This document shows, piece by piece, positions 36,312 through 45,105 of a stretch of DNA of 64,000 nucleotides. This DNA comes from an uncultured Eubacteriales bacterium (lineage in GTDB: Bacteria; Bacillota; Clostridia; Oscillospirales; Oscillospiraceae). Position numbers and translations under genes: made by a program. The DNA lies in contig UQWI01000010.1 in assembly GCA_900544765.1 (NCBI GenBank), positions 43,877-107,876 of the forward strand. Reading direction: 5' to 3'. Numbering within the stretch: position 1 is the stretch's first letter; each line of letters begins with the position of its first letter. Below the pieces are notes generated by a model. It saw only the letters and a list, made by a program, of their open reading frames with translations. It was not told the DNA's origin and did no database searches.

Positions 36312-36712
36312 CGCGTACCGAGCTTAACGGATTGAGTATACTCGCCCTGGCCCATGTGGGCGACGCGGTTTACGAGCTGTTGGTCCGCACCTATCTGGCC
36401 GGGCACGGCCAGGCCAGGGTGATTGACTTGCACCGCGCGACTGTAGCTATGGTCAAGGCGGGCGCGCAGGCCAAGGCGGCGGCGGTGATACTGCCCCTGC
36501 TCACCGAGGAAGAGCGAGCCGTGTACAAGCGCGGACGCAACAGCCACGTCAACAGCGTGCCGCGCGGCGCAAGCAAGGCCGAGTACCACGCGGCCACAGG
36601 ACTCGAGGCCGTGTTCGGCTACCTGCACCTGGCGGGTGAGGACGAGCGGGCGAGGGAGCTCTTCGACGCCGTGCTCAGCGCCCGGGACGCTGGGGAAGAT
36701 AAATTGACATAA
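36308..36712 (+). CDS. mrnC: Mini-ribonuclease III
   Basis: 134 residues, the RNase III catalytic fold without a double-stranded RNA-binding domain. LALAHVGDAVYELLVRTYL matches the catalytic helix with the acidic metal-binding residues, and RGRNSHVNSVPRGASKAEYHAATGLEAVFGYLHL is the second conserved block. In B. subtilis the enzyme matures 23S rRNA. Starts at ATGA overlapping the ftsK stop. Confidence 0.92.
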   Translation: MTRTELNGLSILALAHVGDAVYELLVRTYLAGHGQARVIDLHRATVAMVKAGAQAKAAAVILPLLTEEERAVYKRGRNSHVNSVPRGASKAEYHAATGLEAVFGYLHLAGEDERARELFDAVLSARDAGEDKLT

Positions 36713-36718
36713 CACTAA

Positions 36719-36779
36719 GGCGGGCGCGGCTCGCCGCCACTGAAGGCGCGCTTGACGCGCCGGCGGCCACGCGCCCGCC
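36719..36779 (+). repeat. Nested 61-nt GC-rich hairpin before rqcH
   Basis: Three stems are nested: GGCGGGCGCG with CGCGCCCGCC (outer, 10 bp), GCCGCC with GGCGGC, and GGCGCG with CGCGCC at the tip. No T run follows, and the RBS of rqcH is 9 bases away. Its base is just inside the mRNA after mrnC, so it could be an RNase III-type processing site or mRNA insulator. Confidence 0.75.
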
Positions 36780-36801
36780 GGGCATATCAGGAGGGATGGA
36801 C

Positions 36802-38520
36802 ATGCCTCTCGACGCGGCCGTATTGACCGGCCTCACGCGCGAGCTCGCGCCTGCGCTTAACGGAGCGAGGATAGATAAGGTGCAGCAGCCCGCCAGGGAC
36901 TCGCTGCTGCTCTCGGTGTACACGCGGCAGGGCGCGAAGCGGCTGCTCATATCTGCGGCGGGCTCCGGCGCGCGCCTGAACTTCACCGATGAGAAATACG
37001 AGAACCCGGACAAGCCGCCGATGTTCTGCATGCTCATGCGCAAGCACCTCACCGGCGCGAGAATAGATTCGGTCACGCAGCCGGAGTGGGAGCGCATGGT
37101 AGTGCTCTCCCTTACTGGCCGCGACGAGCTGGGCGTGGAGTGTGCGCGCTCCCTGGTCGTGGAGCTGATGGGAAGAGCGTCCAACGTCATACTCTGTGAC
37201 GAGGACATGCGCATCATAGACTGCATGCGCCGCGTGGACTTCGGCGAGGAGGCCTACAGGCGTCTGCTGCCCGGTATGCTGTACAAGTACCCTCAAAGGC
37301 CGGCAAAGCCCTGCTTCTTCGCCCTGGAGGCGCAGGAGCGGCGGCGGCTTCTCGAGGCCATGCCCCGGGAAAAGGAGCCCTCGGCGGCGCTGCTGGACAC
37401 GTTTTCCGCCCTCTCGCCGCTGATTGCCAGGGAGCTGGCCCACAGGGCAGGGGGATACGAGCACATCTGCGAGGCATCTGAGGCCCTTTGCGAAAGCCTG
37501 GAGGCCGGTGAGCTCACGCCGACGCTGCTGAAGTTGGACGGCAAGCTAAAGGACTTCTCCTTCATGAGCATAGGCCAATACGGCCCGGAGGCGGAAAACG
37601 TGGCCTGCGAGAGCTTTTCCGCCATGCTGGACGCCTTCTACGCTCAGCGCGACCGCTCAGAGCGCATGCGCCGCGCGTCCCACGACACGGTGAAGGCCGT
37701 GCGTACACTGCGCGACAGGACGGCCCGAAAACTGGCCAGCCAGCGCGAGGAGCTCAAAAAGAGTGAGAACCGCGAGGAGCTTCGACGGCGTGGAGACCTA
37801 ATCACGGCCAATCTCTGGCGCGCCCAGAAGGGCGCGCGCACGCTCGACTGCGAGGACTACTACACGGAGGGCTGCCCCACGGTGACGATAAAGCTCGACC
37901 CGCTCAAAACGCCGCAGCAGAACGCCGCGCAAGCCTACAAGGAGTACCGCAAGGCAGAGACGGCAGAGAAGCATCTGACGGAACTCATAGCTTCAGGGGA
38001 GAAACAGCTCGATTACCTCGAGAGCGTGCTGGACGTCCTCGGCAGGGCCGAGAGGGAAAGCGATGTGCAGGAGATACGCGCAGAACTTATGTCAACCGGC
38101 GTGCTGAAGGCCCCGAGAGGCGGCAAACAGCGCCGGGTGAAGCCGGCCGGGCCGATGAGCTTTGTTTCGAGCACGGGCTACGAGATACTTGTCGGGCGCA
38201 ACAACACGCAGAACGACGAGCTCACCACCAAGACCGCGCGCCGCACGGACATATGGCTGCATACTCAGCGCGTGCACGGTTCGCACGTCATCATCCGCTG
38301 TATGGATACGGAGCCGGACGAGCAGACCATCGCAGAGGCGGCATGCCTCGCGGCGTACTACTCCGAAGGCCGCGGCGCGGGCAAGATACCCGTCGACTAC
38401 TGCCAGGTGCGCCGCGTGAAGAAACCCTCCGGCTCCATGCCGGGCAAGGTTGTCTACACCGACTACAAGACAATCTTCGCCGAGGGCGACGCGCAGCTCG
38501 CCGAAAAGCTCAAGGCGTAA
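36802..38520 (+). CDS. rqcH: RqcH, ribosome-associated quality control factor (NFACT)
   Basis: 572 residues, NEMF/Tae2/FbpA-like protein that recruits tRNA-Ala to obstructed 50S subunits and adds alanine tails. The NFACT-N domain starts MPLDAAVLTGLTRELAPAL and includes PPMFCMLMRKHLTGARI. A coiled-coil (about 285-420) separates it from NFACT-R (FVSSTGYEILVGRNNTQNDELTTK and DIWLHTQRVHGSHVII). The ATG at 36802 is preferred over 36796 because AGGAGGG ends 7 bases before it. Also annotated as fibronectin-binding protein in older records. Confidence 0.93.
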   Translation: MPLDAAVLTGLTRELAPALNGARIDKVQQPARDSLLLSVYTRQGAKRLLISAAGSGARLNFTDEKYENPDKPPMFCMLMRKHLTGARIDSVTQPEWERMVVLSLTGRDELGVECARSLVVELMGRASNVILCDEDMRIIDCMRRVDFGEEAYRRLLPGMLYKYPQRPAKPCFFALEAQERRRLLEAMPREKEPSAALLDTFSALSPLIARELAHRAGGYEHICEASEALCESLEAGELTPTLLKLDGKLKDFSFMSIGQYGPEAENVACESFSAMLDAFYAQRDRSERMRRASHDTVKAVRTLRDRTARKLASQREELKKSENREELRRRGDLITANLWRAQKGARTLDCEDYYTEGCPTVTIKLDPLKTPQQNAAQAYKEYRKAETAEKHLTELIASGEKQLDYLESVLDVLGRAERESDVQEIRAELMSTGVLKAPRGGKQRRVKPAGPMSFVSSTGYEILVGRNNTQNDELTTKTARRTDIWLHTQRVHGSHVIIRCMDTEPDEQTIAEAACLAAYYSEGRGAGKIPVDYCQVRRVKKPSGSMPGKVVYTDYKTIFAEGDAQLAEKLKA

Positions 38521-38564
38521 GCTGTAAAAAAACCCTGCGCCGCACGAGGCGGGCAGGGCATTGA

Positions 38565-38597
38565 AAAAGAGAGGCCGAAGGGCCTCTCTTTTTTGCT
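38565..38597 (+). terminator. Bidirectional terminator between rqcH and the anti-sigma gene
   Basis: AAGAGAGGCC with its complement around GAAG; TTTTTT on the plus side, TTTTTC on the minus side. Confidence 0.93.
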
Positions 38598-38598
38598 T

Positions 38599-40095
38599 TC
38601 AGTCGTCGTAGTCGTTTTCGGCCTGGAGCACGGTGCCGGAGTAGGCGTCTATCTTGTACTCGTACTCCATACGTCCGACGCGGAAATCTACCTCGTATAT
38701 GGTGTAGCCGTCGTCGCGATCGAGCTCTACTCGCATGCTGCTGGCGTCGGACTCACTGACACCGGCGTGGGAGAGGGCGGCGGACTTGGCCGCGGCTTCG
38801 CCTATGACGCTGCCGGAGGCGTTCTGACCGCCAGTACCCTGGCCGGCGTTGAAGGTTTCACTCTCAAACTTCACAACGTCCCCGCTCGTGGCGTCAACCT
38901 TGTACTCGTACTTGGTGCTGCCGGCCACAAACTCCAGCTCGTAGACGTAGCGGCCGTCATCGCGCTCAAACTGGGCCTTTAGCCAGACGACATTGGCGCT
39001 GTTGGCGCCGGAGTGGTCAAGCGCGGCCTGCTTGGCGGCAGTTTCGCCGATGTAATCGCCGCTTGCAGGGGTGGCCGGCGTACCGGTGTCGGAGTTGTAG
39101 CTCTCGCGCTGGGACTTCACCACTTCGCCGGTGAGCGCGTCGATATCGTATTCGTATTCGGTGCCGGAGGTGTACATATCTATCTCATAGACCAGGCGGC
39201 CGTTTTCGCTGTCAAAGCTCACGTCGCTGGCGGAGAGGCTGTTCACATCTATGCCGGCGTGGGCGCAGGCGGCCTCCAGGGCGGCCTGAGCGCCGATATA
39301 CGCGCCCTCGCTGGCGGTGCCGGTGGAGGTGACGGAGTCGTCGGTGATGCCCCTGGAAGAGGCGATAAGGGCTATGTCGTTGATGGGCAGGCCCACGAGG
39401 CTTTCAACCGTGAGTGTGGCGTCGGCGGCGACAAGCTTGCTGATGAGGGCGGCTTTGCCCTCGGTTATGTTATAGCTGGCGGCAAGCTCGGTGACGGAGG
39501 CGTCCGGCGTTACGGTCTGGGATATGACCGCGCCGTCCACGCCGCCTGTGCCGAGGGCGTCGCTTATCATGCCCGCCACGCTGTTCTGCAGGGCCTGGGC
39601 GCGGGCGCTGTCGCCGTCGGTGACGGAGACAAGGATGGAGTTGCGCAGATCGTCGAGGTAGCCGTTCTGCAGCATCGAGCCGATGAGCGCGTTGACCGCA
39701 ACATCGAGGCTGCTGCCCTCGAGTTCCATGGAGCCAATGACTATGCGCGCGTCCTCGTTGAGCGCCTTGACGCCGGTGACGGTGTCGGTCTGGTCGACGT
39801 CTATCTCTATGCTGGGGTTCACGTCGAGCGTGATGACGCTCTCAATCAGAGCCTGGGTCTCAACGGCGGGCGAATCCTGACCGCTGCCGAGCGAATATCC
39901 TACGAAGCCGCCTATGATGGCGAGCACGAGCGCCGCAGCTATGGCGACGGGGACAAATCTGTTCTTCTTCCTCTCGTTCATATTGATAACCGTTCCTTTC
40001 CTGTCCTCGCAGGAGGCCAGAATCTTGTCCAGGCAGTCGGGGGTCGCGTGAGAGTAAGCGGAGCGTATGCGCTCATTGAGCCTGTTCTCGTCCAT
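38599..40095 (-). CDS. RsgI-like anti-sigma partner with three PepSY domains
   Basis: 498 residues. A cytosolic N-terminus (residues 1-48, MDENRLNERIRSAYSHATPD) is followed by one membrane segment (about 49-70). The external part opens with ITLDVNPSIEIDVDQTDTV and VKALNEDARIVI, the RsgI-type middle domain, and ends with three PepSY-like repeats (about 260-330, 345-415, 425-495), each running IG..AA..AAL.HAG then YE.....YEYKIDA..G.V. It starts 3 bases after the sigma gene stop, as is standard for sigma/anti-sigma pairs. PepSY units often regulate peptidases or sense wall polymers. The RsgI-like domain normally pairs with SigI, not with an ECF sigma. Confidence 0.8.
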   Translation of the reverse strand: MDENRLNERIRSAYSHATPDCLDKILASCEDRKGTVINMNERKKNRFVPVAIAAALVLAIIGGFVGYSLGSGQDSPAVETQALIESVITLDVNPSIEIDVDQTDTVTGVKALNEDARIVIGSMELEGSSLDVAVNALIGSMLQNGYLDDLRNSILVSVTDGDSARAQALQNSVAGMISDALGTGGVDGAVISQTVTPDASVTELAASYNITEGKAALISKLVAADATLTVESLVGLPINDIALIASSRGITDDSVTSTGTASEGAYIGAQAALEAACAHAGIDVNSLSASDVSFDSENGRLVYEIDMYTSGTEYEYDIDALTGEVVKSQRESYNSDTGTPATPASGDYIGETAAKQAALDHSGANSANVVWLKAQFERDDGRYVYELEFVAGSTKYEYKVDATSGDVVKFESETFNAGQGTGGQNASGSVIGEAAAKSAALSHAGVSESDASSMRVELDRDDGYTIYEVDFRVGRMEYEYKIDAYSGTVLQAENDYDD

Positions 40096-40098
40096 GCC

Positions 40099-40668
40099 TT
40101 AGCCTCCTTGCAGTGTGGATTTCAATTTTTTGAGTGCGCGGTGATACTTGCTGAGTACGGTGGGCAGGGCCAAATCCATCATCTCGGCTATCTCGCGGTG
40201 CTTGAAGCCGGTCAGCGCGTGCAGCGAGACTATCTCGCGCTCCTCATCCGTGAGCGCGTCCATGAGCTGTGTGAGCGTCATGGCGTCCTCGCTCGTGAAG
40301 TCGGGCCGGTCGGCGAAGGCCTCCATCCAGTCCTCGGGGGACATAGTTACCGAATTTTTGCCCTCGCGCAGCTTCATCAGCGCCAGGTTGCGCGCTATGC
40401 GCAGCAGCCAAGCCGTGGGCTTGCCCTGCGAGCGGTACTGCCCGGACGCCAGGTGGGCCCGTACAAAGGTCTCCTGCATCACGTCCTCGGCGTCGTGAGC
40501 GTTCTTGGTAAGGCTCAGCGCGTAGCCGTAGACCGCCTCGCTTGTGATTTCGTACAGCCTGCCCAGCGCGTCGGTGTCGCCCTGCGCCATGCGGGCCAGG
40601 CATCGGTCCAGCTCCTCGGCACTGCTCCCGGACAGCGGAGCCGTCTGGACCAGGAATAAAGTAAGCAT
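40099..40668 (-). CDS. ECF-type RNA polymerase sigma factor
   Basis: 189 residues. Region 2 (YEITSEAVYGYALSLTKNAHDAEDVMQETFVRAH, with the -10 recognition helix) and region 4 (DALTDEEREIVSLHALTGFKHREIAEMMDLALPTVLSKYHRALKKL) are complete, with no sigma 3 domain. The gene is transcribed from 40747-40775 and followed after 3 bases by its likely anti-sigma partner. The promoter carries a downstream stem (40694-40701 with 40719-40726) that may act post-transcriptionally. It probably answers cell-envelope stress, which is inference from the partner. Confidence 0.9.
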   Translation of the reverse strand: MLTLFLVQTAPLSGSSAEELDRCLARMAQGDTDALGRLYEITSEAVYGYALSLTKNAHDAEDVMQETFVRAHLASGQYRSQGKPTAWLLRIARNLALMKLREGKNSVTMSPEDWMEAFADRPDFTSEDAMTLTQLMDALTDEEREIVSLHALTGFKHREIAEMMDLALPTVLSKYHRALKKLKSTLQGG

Positions 40669-40693
40669 CTTTTTCCCGCCTCTACACTAACAA

Positions 40694-40726
40694 TGCACCC
40701 GGGAACGGTTTTATTGCACGGGTGCA
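40694..40726 (-). repeat. Inverted repeat in the sigma-factor 5' leader
   Basis: TGCACCCG and its complement CGGGTGCA are separated by 17 bases, between promoter and start codon, next to an A/T run. Either a leader hairpin or an operator. Confidence 0.55.
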
Positions 40727-40746
40727 AAAAAATTTTTTCAAGCATT

Positions 40747-40775
40747 ATTATACTCCTGAGTTAAATCTGCGTAAA
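40747..40775 (-). promoter_or_regulatory. Sigma-A-like promoter of the ECF sigma gene
   Basis: Minus strand TTTACG (40770-40775), 17-bp spacer, perfect TATAAT (40747-40752). Confidence 0.7.
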
Positions 40776-40835
40776 GTGCATATTTGCGCCCGACTGGGCG
40801 AAAACTAGGCTTACACTTACATTGGAGGTATATAC

Positions 40836-41750
40836 ATGCACAAACGCAAATTTAAGGCGGCGGCACTGCTGCTCGCCCTCTCGCTCATCCTGCCCGCAGG
40901 AGCCGCCCTGGCCGTCTCGGGCGCACCCGTGGCCGAAAACCTCAACCTTACTACCTACCGCAACGTCTGTGTCGGCGGACAGCTCGCCGCAGTAGACCCG
41001 GAAGGCGACGCCGTGACCTTTGAAATCACCACCCAGCCCACCAAGGGCTCGGTTGAGCTCAACGGCGACGGCAGGTTTGTCTACACACCCGACGCCAACC
41101 GCAAGGGACGCGACTACTTCGGCTACCGCGCCGTGGACGACACCGGCGCCAGGAGCCAGGAGGCCACCGTCATCATCAACATCGAGAAGCAGAAAACCGA
41201 CGTGAGCTACTCCGACATGGAGGGCAACTCCGCATCCTATGCCGCCGTGGCCCTGGCAGAGCGGGGCATTTTCACGGGAGAAAAGCTCGGCTCGCAGTGG
41301 GTGTTCCAGCCTGAGCGCGAGGTATCCCGCGGCGAGTTCCTCTCCATGTGTATGACGCTGACGGGCGAGGACCTGCTCAGCGGCGTGGCCTCCACCGGCT
41401 TTGCCGATGACGCCGACATCGACGCCTGGCTCAAGCCCTACGTCGCCACCGCGCTCATGGACGGTGTCGTGAGCGGCTACTCCGTCAGCGGCGGCGCGGT
41501 TTTTGAGCCGGGAGAGCCGATCACCATACAGGAGGCGGCAGTCATGCTGGATAACGTCCTCGACACCACGGACGTGGCGGCGGTATCCTTCACCGGCAGG
41601 ACGGCCGACTGGGCGTCCCAGGCCACGGCGAACCTCGCGGCCTGCGGCGTCATAACCGAGGGCGAGGCCTTCTCAGAACCGCTCACACGCGCCGAGGCGG
41701 CGGAGATGCTTGTAAGGGCCATCGAGGTCCTTGAAGCGCGTGAGGATTGA
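40836..41750 (+). CDS. Secreted SLH-domain protein with a cadherin-like module
   Basis: 304 residues. The signal peptide ends near ALA-V (about 26). Residues 30-118 form an Ig/cadherin-like domain of the kind in tandem-repeat adhesins: GGQLAAVDPEGDAVTFEIT and GRFVYTPDANRKGRDYFGYRAVDD. The rest has SLH-like repeats (about 125-300; MCMTLTGEDLL, ADWASQATANLAACGVI, FSEPLTRAEAAEMLVRAIE), though less canonical than in the 12.6-kb protein. The gene diverges from the sigma/anti-sigma pair, so it may be a target of that sigma, but no second promoter copy has been shown. RBS TTGGAGGTATATAC. Confidence 0.82.
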   Translation: MHKRKFKAAALLLALSLILPAGAALAVSGAPVAENLNLTTYRNVCVGGQLAAVDPEGDAVTFEITTQPTKGSVELNGDGRFVYTPDANRKGRDYFGYRAVDDTGARSQEATVIINIEKQKTDVSYSDMEGNSASYAAVALAERGIFTGEKLGSQWVFQPEREVSRGEFLSMCMTLTGEDLLSGVASTGFADDADIDAWLKPYVATALMDGVVSGYSVSGGAVFEPGEPITIQEAAVMLDNVLDTTDVAAVSFTGRTADWASQATANLAACGVITEGEAFSEPLTRAEAAEMLVRAIEVLEARED

Positions 41751-41755
41751 CAGCA

Positions 41756-41790
41756 ACAACAGGCCAGAGCAAAGCTCCGGCCTGTTGTTA
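41756..41790 (+). terminator. Terminator of the SLH protein gene
   Basis: AACAACAGGCC with its complement; an inner GAGC/GCTC pair tightens the loop; tail TTGTTATT. Confidence 0.82.
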
Positions 41791-41874
41791 TTCATCATGG
41801 TGAACATGTTGTCGCCCTGTATGCAGCTCTGCGGCCCGGGAAATTCAGATTTTCAGCGAAAAACTTATTATCTG

Positions 41875-41904
41875 TTGACCTGATGCCGATTTAGGGGCTA
41901 TTAT
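41875..41904 (+). promoter_or_regulatory. Promoter of the C1 operon
   Basis: TTGACC (41875-41880), 18-bp spacer, TATTAT (41899-41904). The predicted transcript would begin near 41911, 14 bases before the terminator hairpin. Confidence 0.6.
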
Positions 41905-41924
41905 ATTGATATGAGCCAAAGCCA

Positions 41925-41950
41925 GGGGCGCGCGCGGCGCGCCCCTTTTT
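41925..41950 (+). terminator. Terminator-like hairpin in the fhs leader
   Basis: GGGGCGCGC and its complement around a 3-base loop, followed directly by TTTTT, lie between the promoter and the fhs Shine-Dalgarno. Either an attenuator or an end for a separate short transcript. Confidence 0.75.
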
Positions 41951-41969
41951 AAAAGCAGGGAGGACTGAC

Positions 41970-43646
41970 ATGGAGTACAAAACCGACATCGAGATCGCGC
42001 AGGCGTGTGAGAAAGAGAAGATAACCGCCATAGCCGAGCGTGCGGGTATCCCGGAGGAATACCTCGAGCTCTACGGCAACTACAAGGCCAAGATAGACTA
42101 CAAGTTCATGCGGGACAACGCGGACAGGCCGGACGGCAAGCTCATCCTCGTGACCGCCATCACACCCACGCCCGCGGGAGAGGGCAAGACCACCACCAGC
42201 GTCGGCCTCACCGACGGCCTGCGCAAGATCGGCAAGAACGCCATGGTCGCCCTGCGCGAGCCCTCGCTCGGCCCCGTGTTCGGCGTCAAGGGCGGCGCGG
42301 CCGGCGGCGGCTACGCCCAGGTCGTGCCGATGGAGGACATAAATTTGCACTTCACCGGGGACTTCCACGCCATAGGGGCTGCGAACAACCTGCTGGCCGC
42401 GATGCTGGATAACCACATCCAGCAGGGCAACGCGCTGGGAATAGACCCCAAGCAGATAACCTGGAAGCGCGCCGTAGACATGAATGACCGCCAACTGCGC
42501 CACATCGTGGACGGCCTCGGCGGCAGGATGCAGGGCGTACCGCGCGAGGACGGCTTTGAAATCACCGTCGCCAGCGAGGTCATGGCGGTGCTCTGCCTCG
42601 CGAGCGACATCACCGACCTAAAAGCCCGCCTGGGCCGCATGATTGTGGGTTACACGTACTCTGGCAAGCCGGTGACCGCGCACGACCTCAAGGCCGAGGG
42701 CGCTATGGCGGCTCTGCTCAAGGACGCGCTCAAGCCGAACCTGGTGCAGACGCTTGAAGGCACTCCCGCCTTCATCCACGGCGGCCCGTTTGCGAACATC
42801 GCCCACGGCTGCAACTCCATCACGGCCACCCGCATGGCGCTCAAGTGCGCGGACTACGTGGTCACCGAGGCGGGCTTCGCCGCCGACCTCGGCGCGGAGA
42901 AGTTCATAGACATCAAGTGCCGCATGGCGGGCATCCAGCCGAGCGCTGTCGTGATTGTCGCCACCGTCCGTGCGCTCAAATACCACGGCGGCGTGCCGAA
43001 GGCGCAGCTGAACAACGAGAACCTCAAGGCGCTGGAAGCCGGCCTGCCGAACCTCCTGCAGCACGTCAGCAACATCAAGAACGTGTTCGGTCTGCCCTGC
43101 GTGGTGGCCATTAACGCCTTCCCGACCGACACGAAAGCTGAGCTGGACATGGTCGAGGCCAAGTGCAAGGAACTGGGCGTCAACGTCGCGCTGAGCGAAG
43201 TCTGGGCGAAGGGCGGCGAAGGCGGCAAGGCTCTGGCCGCCGAGGTCATGCGACTCTGCGAGCAGCCGAACGACTTCCACCAGAGCTACGAGCTTGAGAG
43301 CAGTATCATGGACAAGCTGACCGCTATCTGCACGAAAATCTACCACGCGGACGGCGTACAGCTCGTGGGCAATGCGGTGAAGCAGATTAAGCAGATCGAG
43401 GACCTCGGCTTCGGCAATCTGCCCATCTGTATGGCCAAGACGCAGTATTCGTTCTCCGACGACCCGAGCCTGCTGGGCGCGCCTAGCGGCTTCACGGTCA
43501 CGGTACGCAACCTCAAGGTCTGCGCGGGCGCGGGCTTCATTGTCGCCCTCACCGGCGACATCATGACCATGCCCGGCCTGCCGAAAGTACCCGCCGCCGA
43601 GAAGATAGACGTCGATGAGAACGGCGTCATTACGGGACTGTTCTGA
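41970..43646 (+). CDS. fhs: Formate-tetrahydrofolate ligase
   Basis: 558 residues, full length. It makes 10-formyl-THF from formate, ATP and THF, the entry of the methyl branch of the Wood-Ljungdahl pathway and of purine/serine C1 supply. Walker-like [40 protein letters not shown] and [22 protein letters not shown] segments are diagnostic. RBS GGGAGGAC. It shares one base with the following gene (TGATG) and is the first of fhs-fchA-folD-FNT. Confidence 0.97.
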   Translation: MEYKTDIEIAQACEKEKITAIAERAGIPEEYLELYGNYKAKIDYKFMRDNADRPDGKLILVTAITPTPAGEGKTTTSVGLTDGLRKIGKNAMVALREPSLGPVFGVKGGAAGGGYAQVVPMEDINLHFTGDFHAIGAANNLLAAMLDNHIQQGNALGIDPKQITWKRAVDMNDRQLRHIVDGLGGRMQGVPREDGFEITVASEVMAVLCLASDITDLKARLGRMIVGYTYSGKPVTAHDLKAEGAMAALLKDALKPNLVQTLEGTPAFIHGGPFANIAHGCNSITATRMALKCADYVVTEAGFAADLGAEKFIDIKCRMAGIQPSAVVIVATVRALKYHGGVPKAQLNNENLKALEAGLPNLLQHVSNIKNVFGLPCVVAINAFPTDTKAELDMVEAKCKELGVNVALSEVWAKGGEGGKALAAEVMRLCEQPNDFHQSYELESSIMDKLTAICTKIYHADGVQLVGNAVKQIKQIEDLGFGNLPICMAKTQYSFSDDPSLLGAPSGFTVTVRNLKVCAGAGFIVALTGDIMTMPGLPKVPAAEKIDVDENGVITGLF

Positions 43647-44254
43647 TGGAAAAGAACGTGGACAAGTTCCTCACCGAGTTGGCCTCCTCTGCCCCCACAC
43701 CGGGCGGCGGAGGTGCGGCGGCGCTCTGCGGAGCGCTGGGCATAGCGCTCGGCAACATGGTGGGCAGCCTCACTTTGGGCAAAAAGAAGTACGCGGACGT
43801 GCAGGAGGACATCGCGGCGCTGAACTCACGCGCCGAAGCCCTCCGTGCGGACTTTGTCGCGCTCATAGACGCCGACGCTGCGGCGTTTGCGCCGCTGAGC
43901 CGCGCCTACGGAATCCCGAAGGACGACCCCGCGCGCGCCGAAATAATGGAGGCCGCGCTAAAACGCGCCGCTGAGCCGCCTCTGGAGATAATGCGCAAGT
44001 GTGCCGAGGCGCTGGACGTCATAGCGGACTACGCGGCCAAGGGCAGCGCGCTCGCCATATCCGACGCGGGCTGCGCCGCCGCGCTGACAATCGCCGCGAT
44101 GAAGGCCGCCGCGCTGAACGTGCGCATAAACACGAAGAGCATGGCGGACAGGGAAGCGGCGGATAAAATGAACGCAGAAGCGGCCGGGTTATACGAAAAG
44201 TACGAGAAAGAGGCCGAGGAAATATACCAAAACGTATACGGGAGGCTGGTCTGA
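43646..44254 (+). CDS. fchA: Cyclodeaminase/cyclohydrolase family protein (FchA-like)
   Basis: 202 residues. It belongs to the formiminotransferase-cyclodeaminase C-terminal family, to which methenyl-THF cyclohydrolase FchA of acetogens and purinolytic Clostridia also belongs. APTPGGGGAAALCGALGIALG is the conserved N-terminal helix pair and AADYAAKGSALAISDAG-like sequence the second. Position between fhs and folD supports methenyl-THF cyclohydrolase activity, complementing FolD. Start and stop overlap the neighbours by one base each. Confidence 0.85.
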   Translation: MEKNVDKFLTELASSAPTPGGGGAAALCGALGIALGNMVGSLTLGKKKYADVQEDIAALNSRAEALRADFVALIDADAAAFAPLSRAYGIPKDDPARAEIMEAALKRAAEPPLEIMRKCAEALDVIADYAAKGSALAISDAGCAAALTIAAMKAAALNVRINTKSMADREAADKMNAEAAGLYEKYEKEAEEIYQNVYGRLV

Positions 44255-45105
44255 TGGCAGAGATGCTTAAGGGCTCGGCGGCGGCAAACGCACTGGACGA
44301 GCGCACGGCAAAGGCCGTACAGGAGCTGAAGGCCCGGGGAATCCGGCCTGCACTTGCCATACTCCGCGTAGGCGAGAGGCCGGACGACCTCGCCTATGAG
44401 CGCGCGGCGGTGAAGCGCTGCGATAAGCTGGGCATAGCCACGCGGCTTGTAACACTGCCGGGCGACGTCATGCAGGGCGCGCTCCTGGCGCAGATAGCAC
44501 GGCTCAACGCAGACGAGGGCGTGCACGGTGTGCTGATGTTCCGCCCACTTCCCGAGCAGCTCGACGAGGCCGAGGCCTGCGAGGCCCTGGCGCCGTACAA
44601 GGACGTGGACGGCATCACCTCAGGCAGCGCGGCCGCGCTGTATACGGGCTCCGGCGAGGGCTTCGCGCCCTGTACCGCCGAGGCGGTGATAGCGCTGCTG
44701 AAGCACTACGGCGTAGAGCCCGCTGGCAGGAACGCCGTCGTGGTGGGACGCAGCCTGGTCATAGGCCGTCCGGTGGCCATGCTGCTCATGCGCGCCAACG
44801 CCACCGTCACGGTGTGCCACTCGCACACGAGGGGGCTCGCGGACATCACAAGGCGCGCGGACATAGTAGTCGCCGCGCTGGGCAAGGCCGAGGCACTGGA
44901 CGCCGGATACTTTGCGCCGGGCCAGGTCGTTGTGGACGTGGGCATAAACTACTCCGAGGCCAAGGGAAAGCTGGTCGGCGACGTGGACCTTGACGCCGTG
45001 GAGCCGCTGGCCGCCGCGATATCCCCCGTGCCTGCGGGAGTCGGCAGCGTGACCACCGCCGTGCTGGCCAGACACGTCGTGCTTGCGGCGGGGGGCAGGG
45101 TATGA
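44254..45105 (+). CDS. folD: Bifunctional methylene-THF dehydrogenase/methenyl-THF cyclohydrolase
   Basis: 283 residues, normal FolD length. It interconverts 5,10-methylene-, methenyl- and 10-formyl-THF. VGERPDDLAYERAAVKRCDKLG carries the Tyr/Lys substrate site (Y at DLAYERAA, K at VKRC), GVLMFRPLPEQLDE the PLP(P/E)-type motif, and VVVGRSLVIGRPVAMLLM plus VTVCHSHTRG the NAD(P) domain. Overlaps both neighbours. The classic order fhs-fchA-folD is that of acetogen and purine-fermenting C1 operons. Confidence 0.95.
   Translation: MAEMLKGSAAANALDERTAKAVQELKARGIRPALAILRVGERPDDLAYERAAVKRCDKLGIATRLVTLPGDVMQGALLAQIARLNADEGVHGVLMFRPLPEQLDEAEACEALAPYKDVDGITSGSAAALYTGSGEGFAPCTAEAVIALLKHYGVEPAGRNAVVVGRSLVIGRPVAMLLMRANATVTVCHSHTRGLADITRRADIVVAALGKAEALDAGYFAPGQVVVDVGINYSEAKGKLVGDVDLDAVEPLAAAISPVPAGVGSVTTAVLARHVVLAAGGRV

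Noticed and set aside
41796..41970. Tetrahydrofolate riboswitch before fhs
   Set aside because: Only about 60 nt would follow the predicted transcription start, most of it a terminator hairpin; the folate-motif stems were not found.
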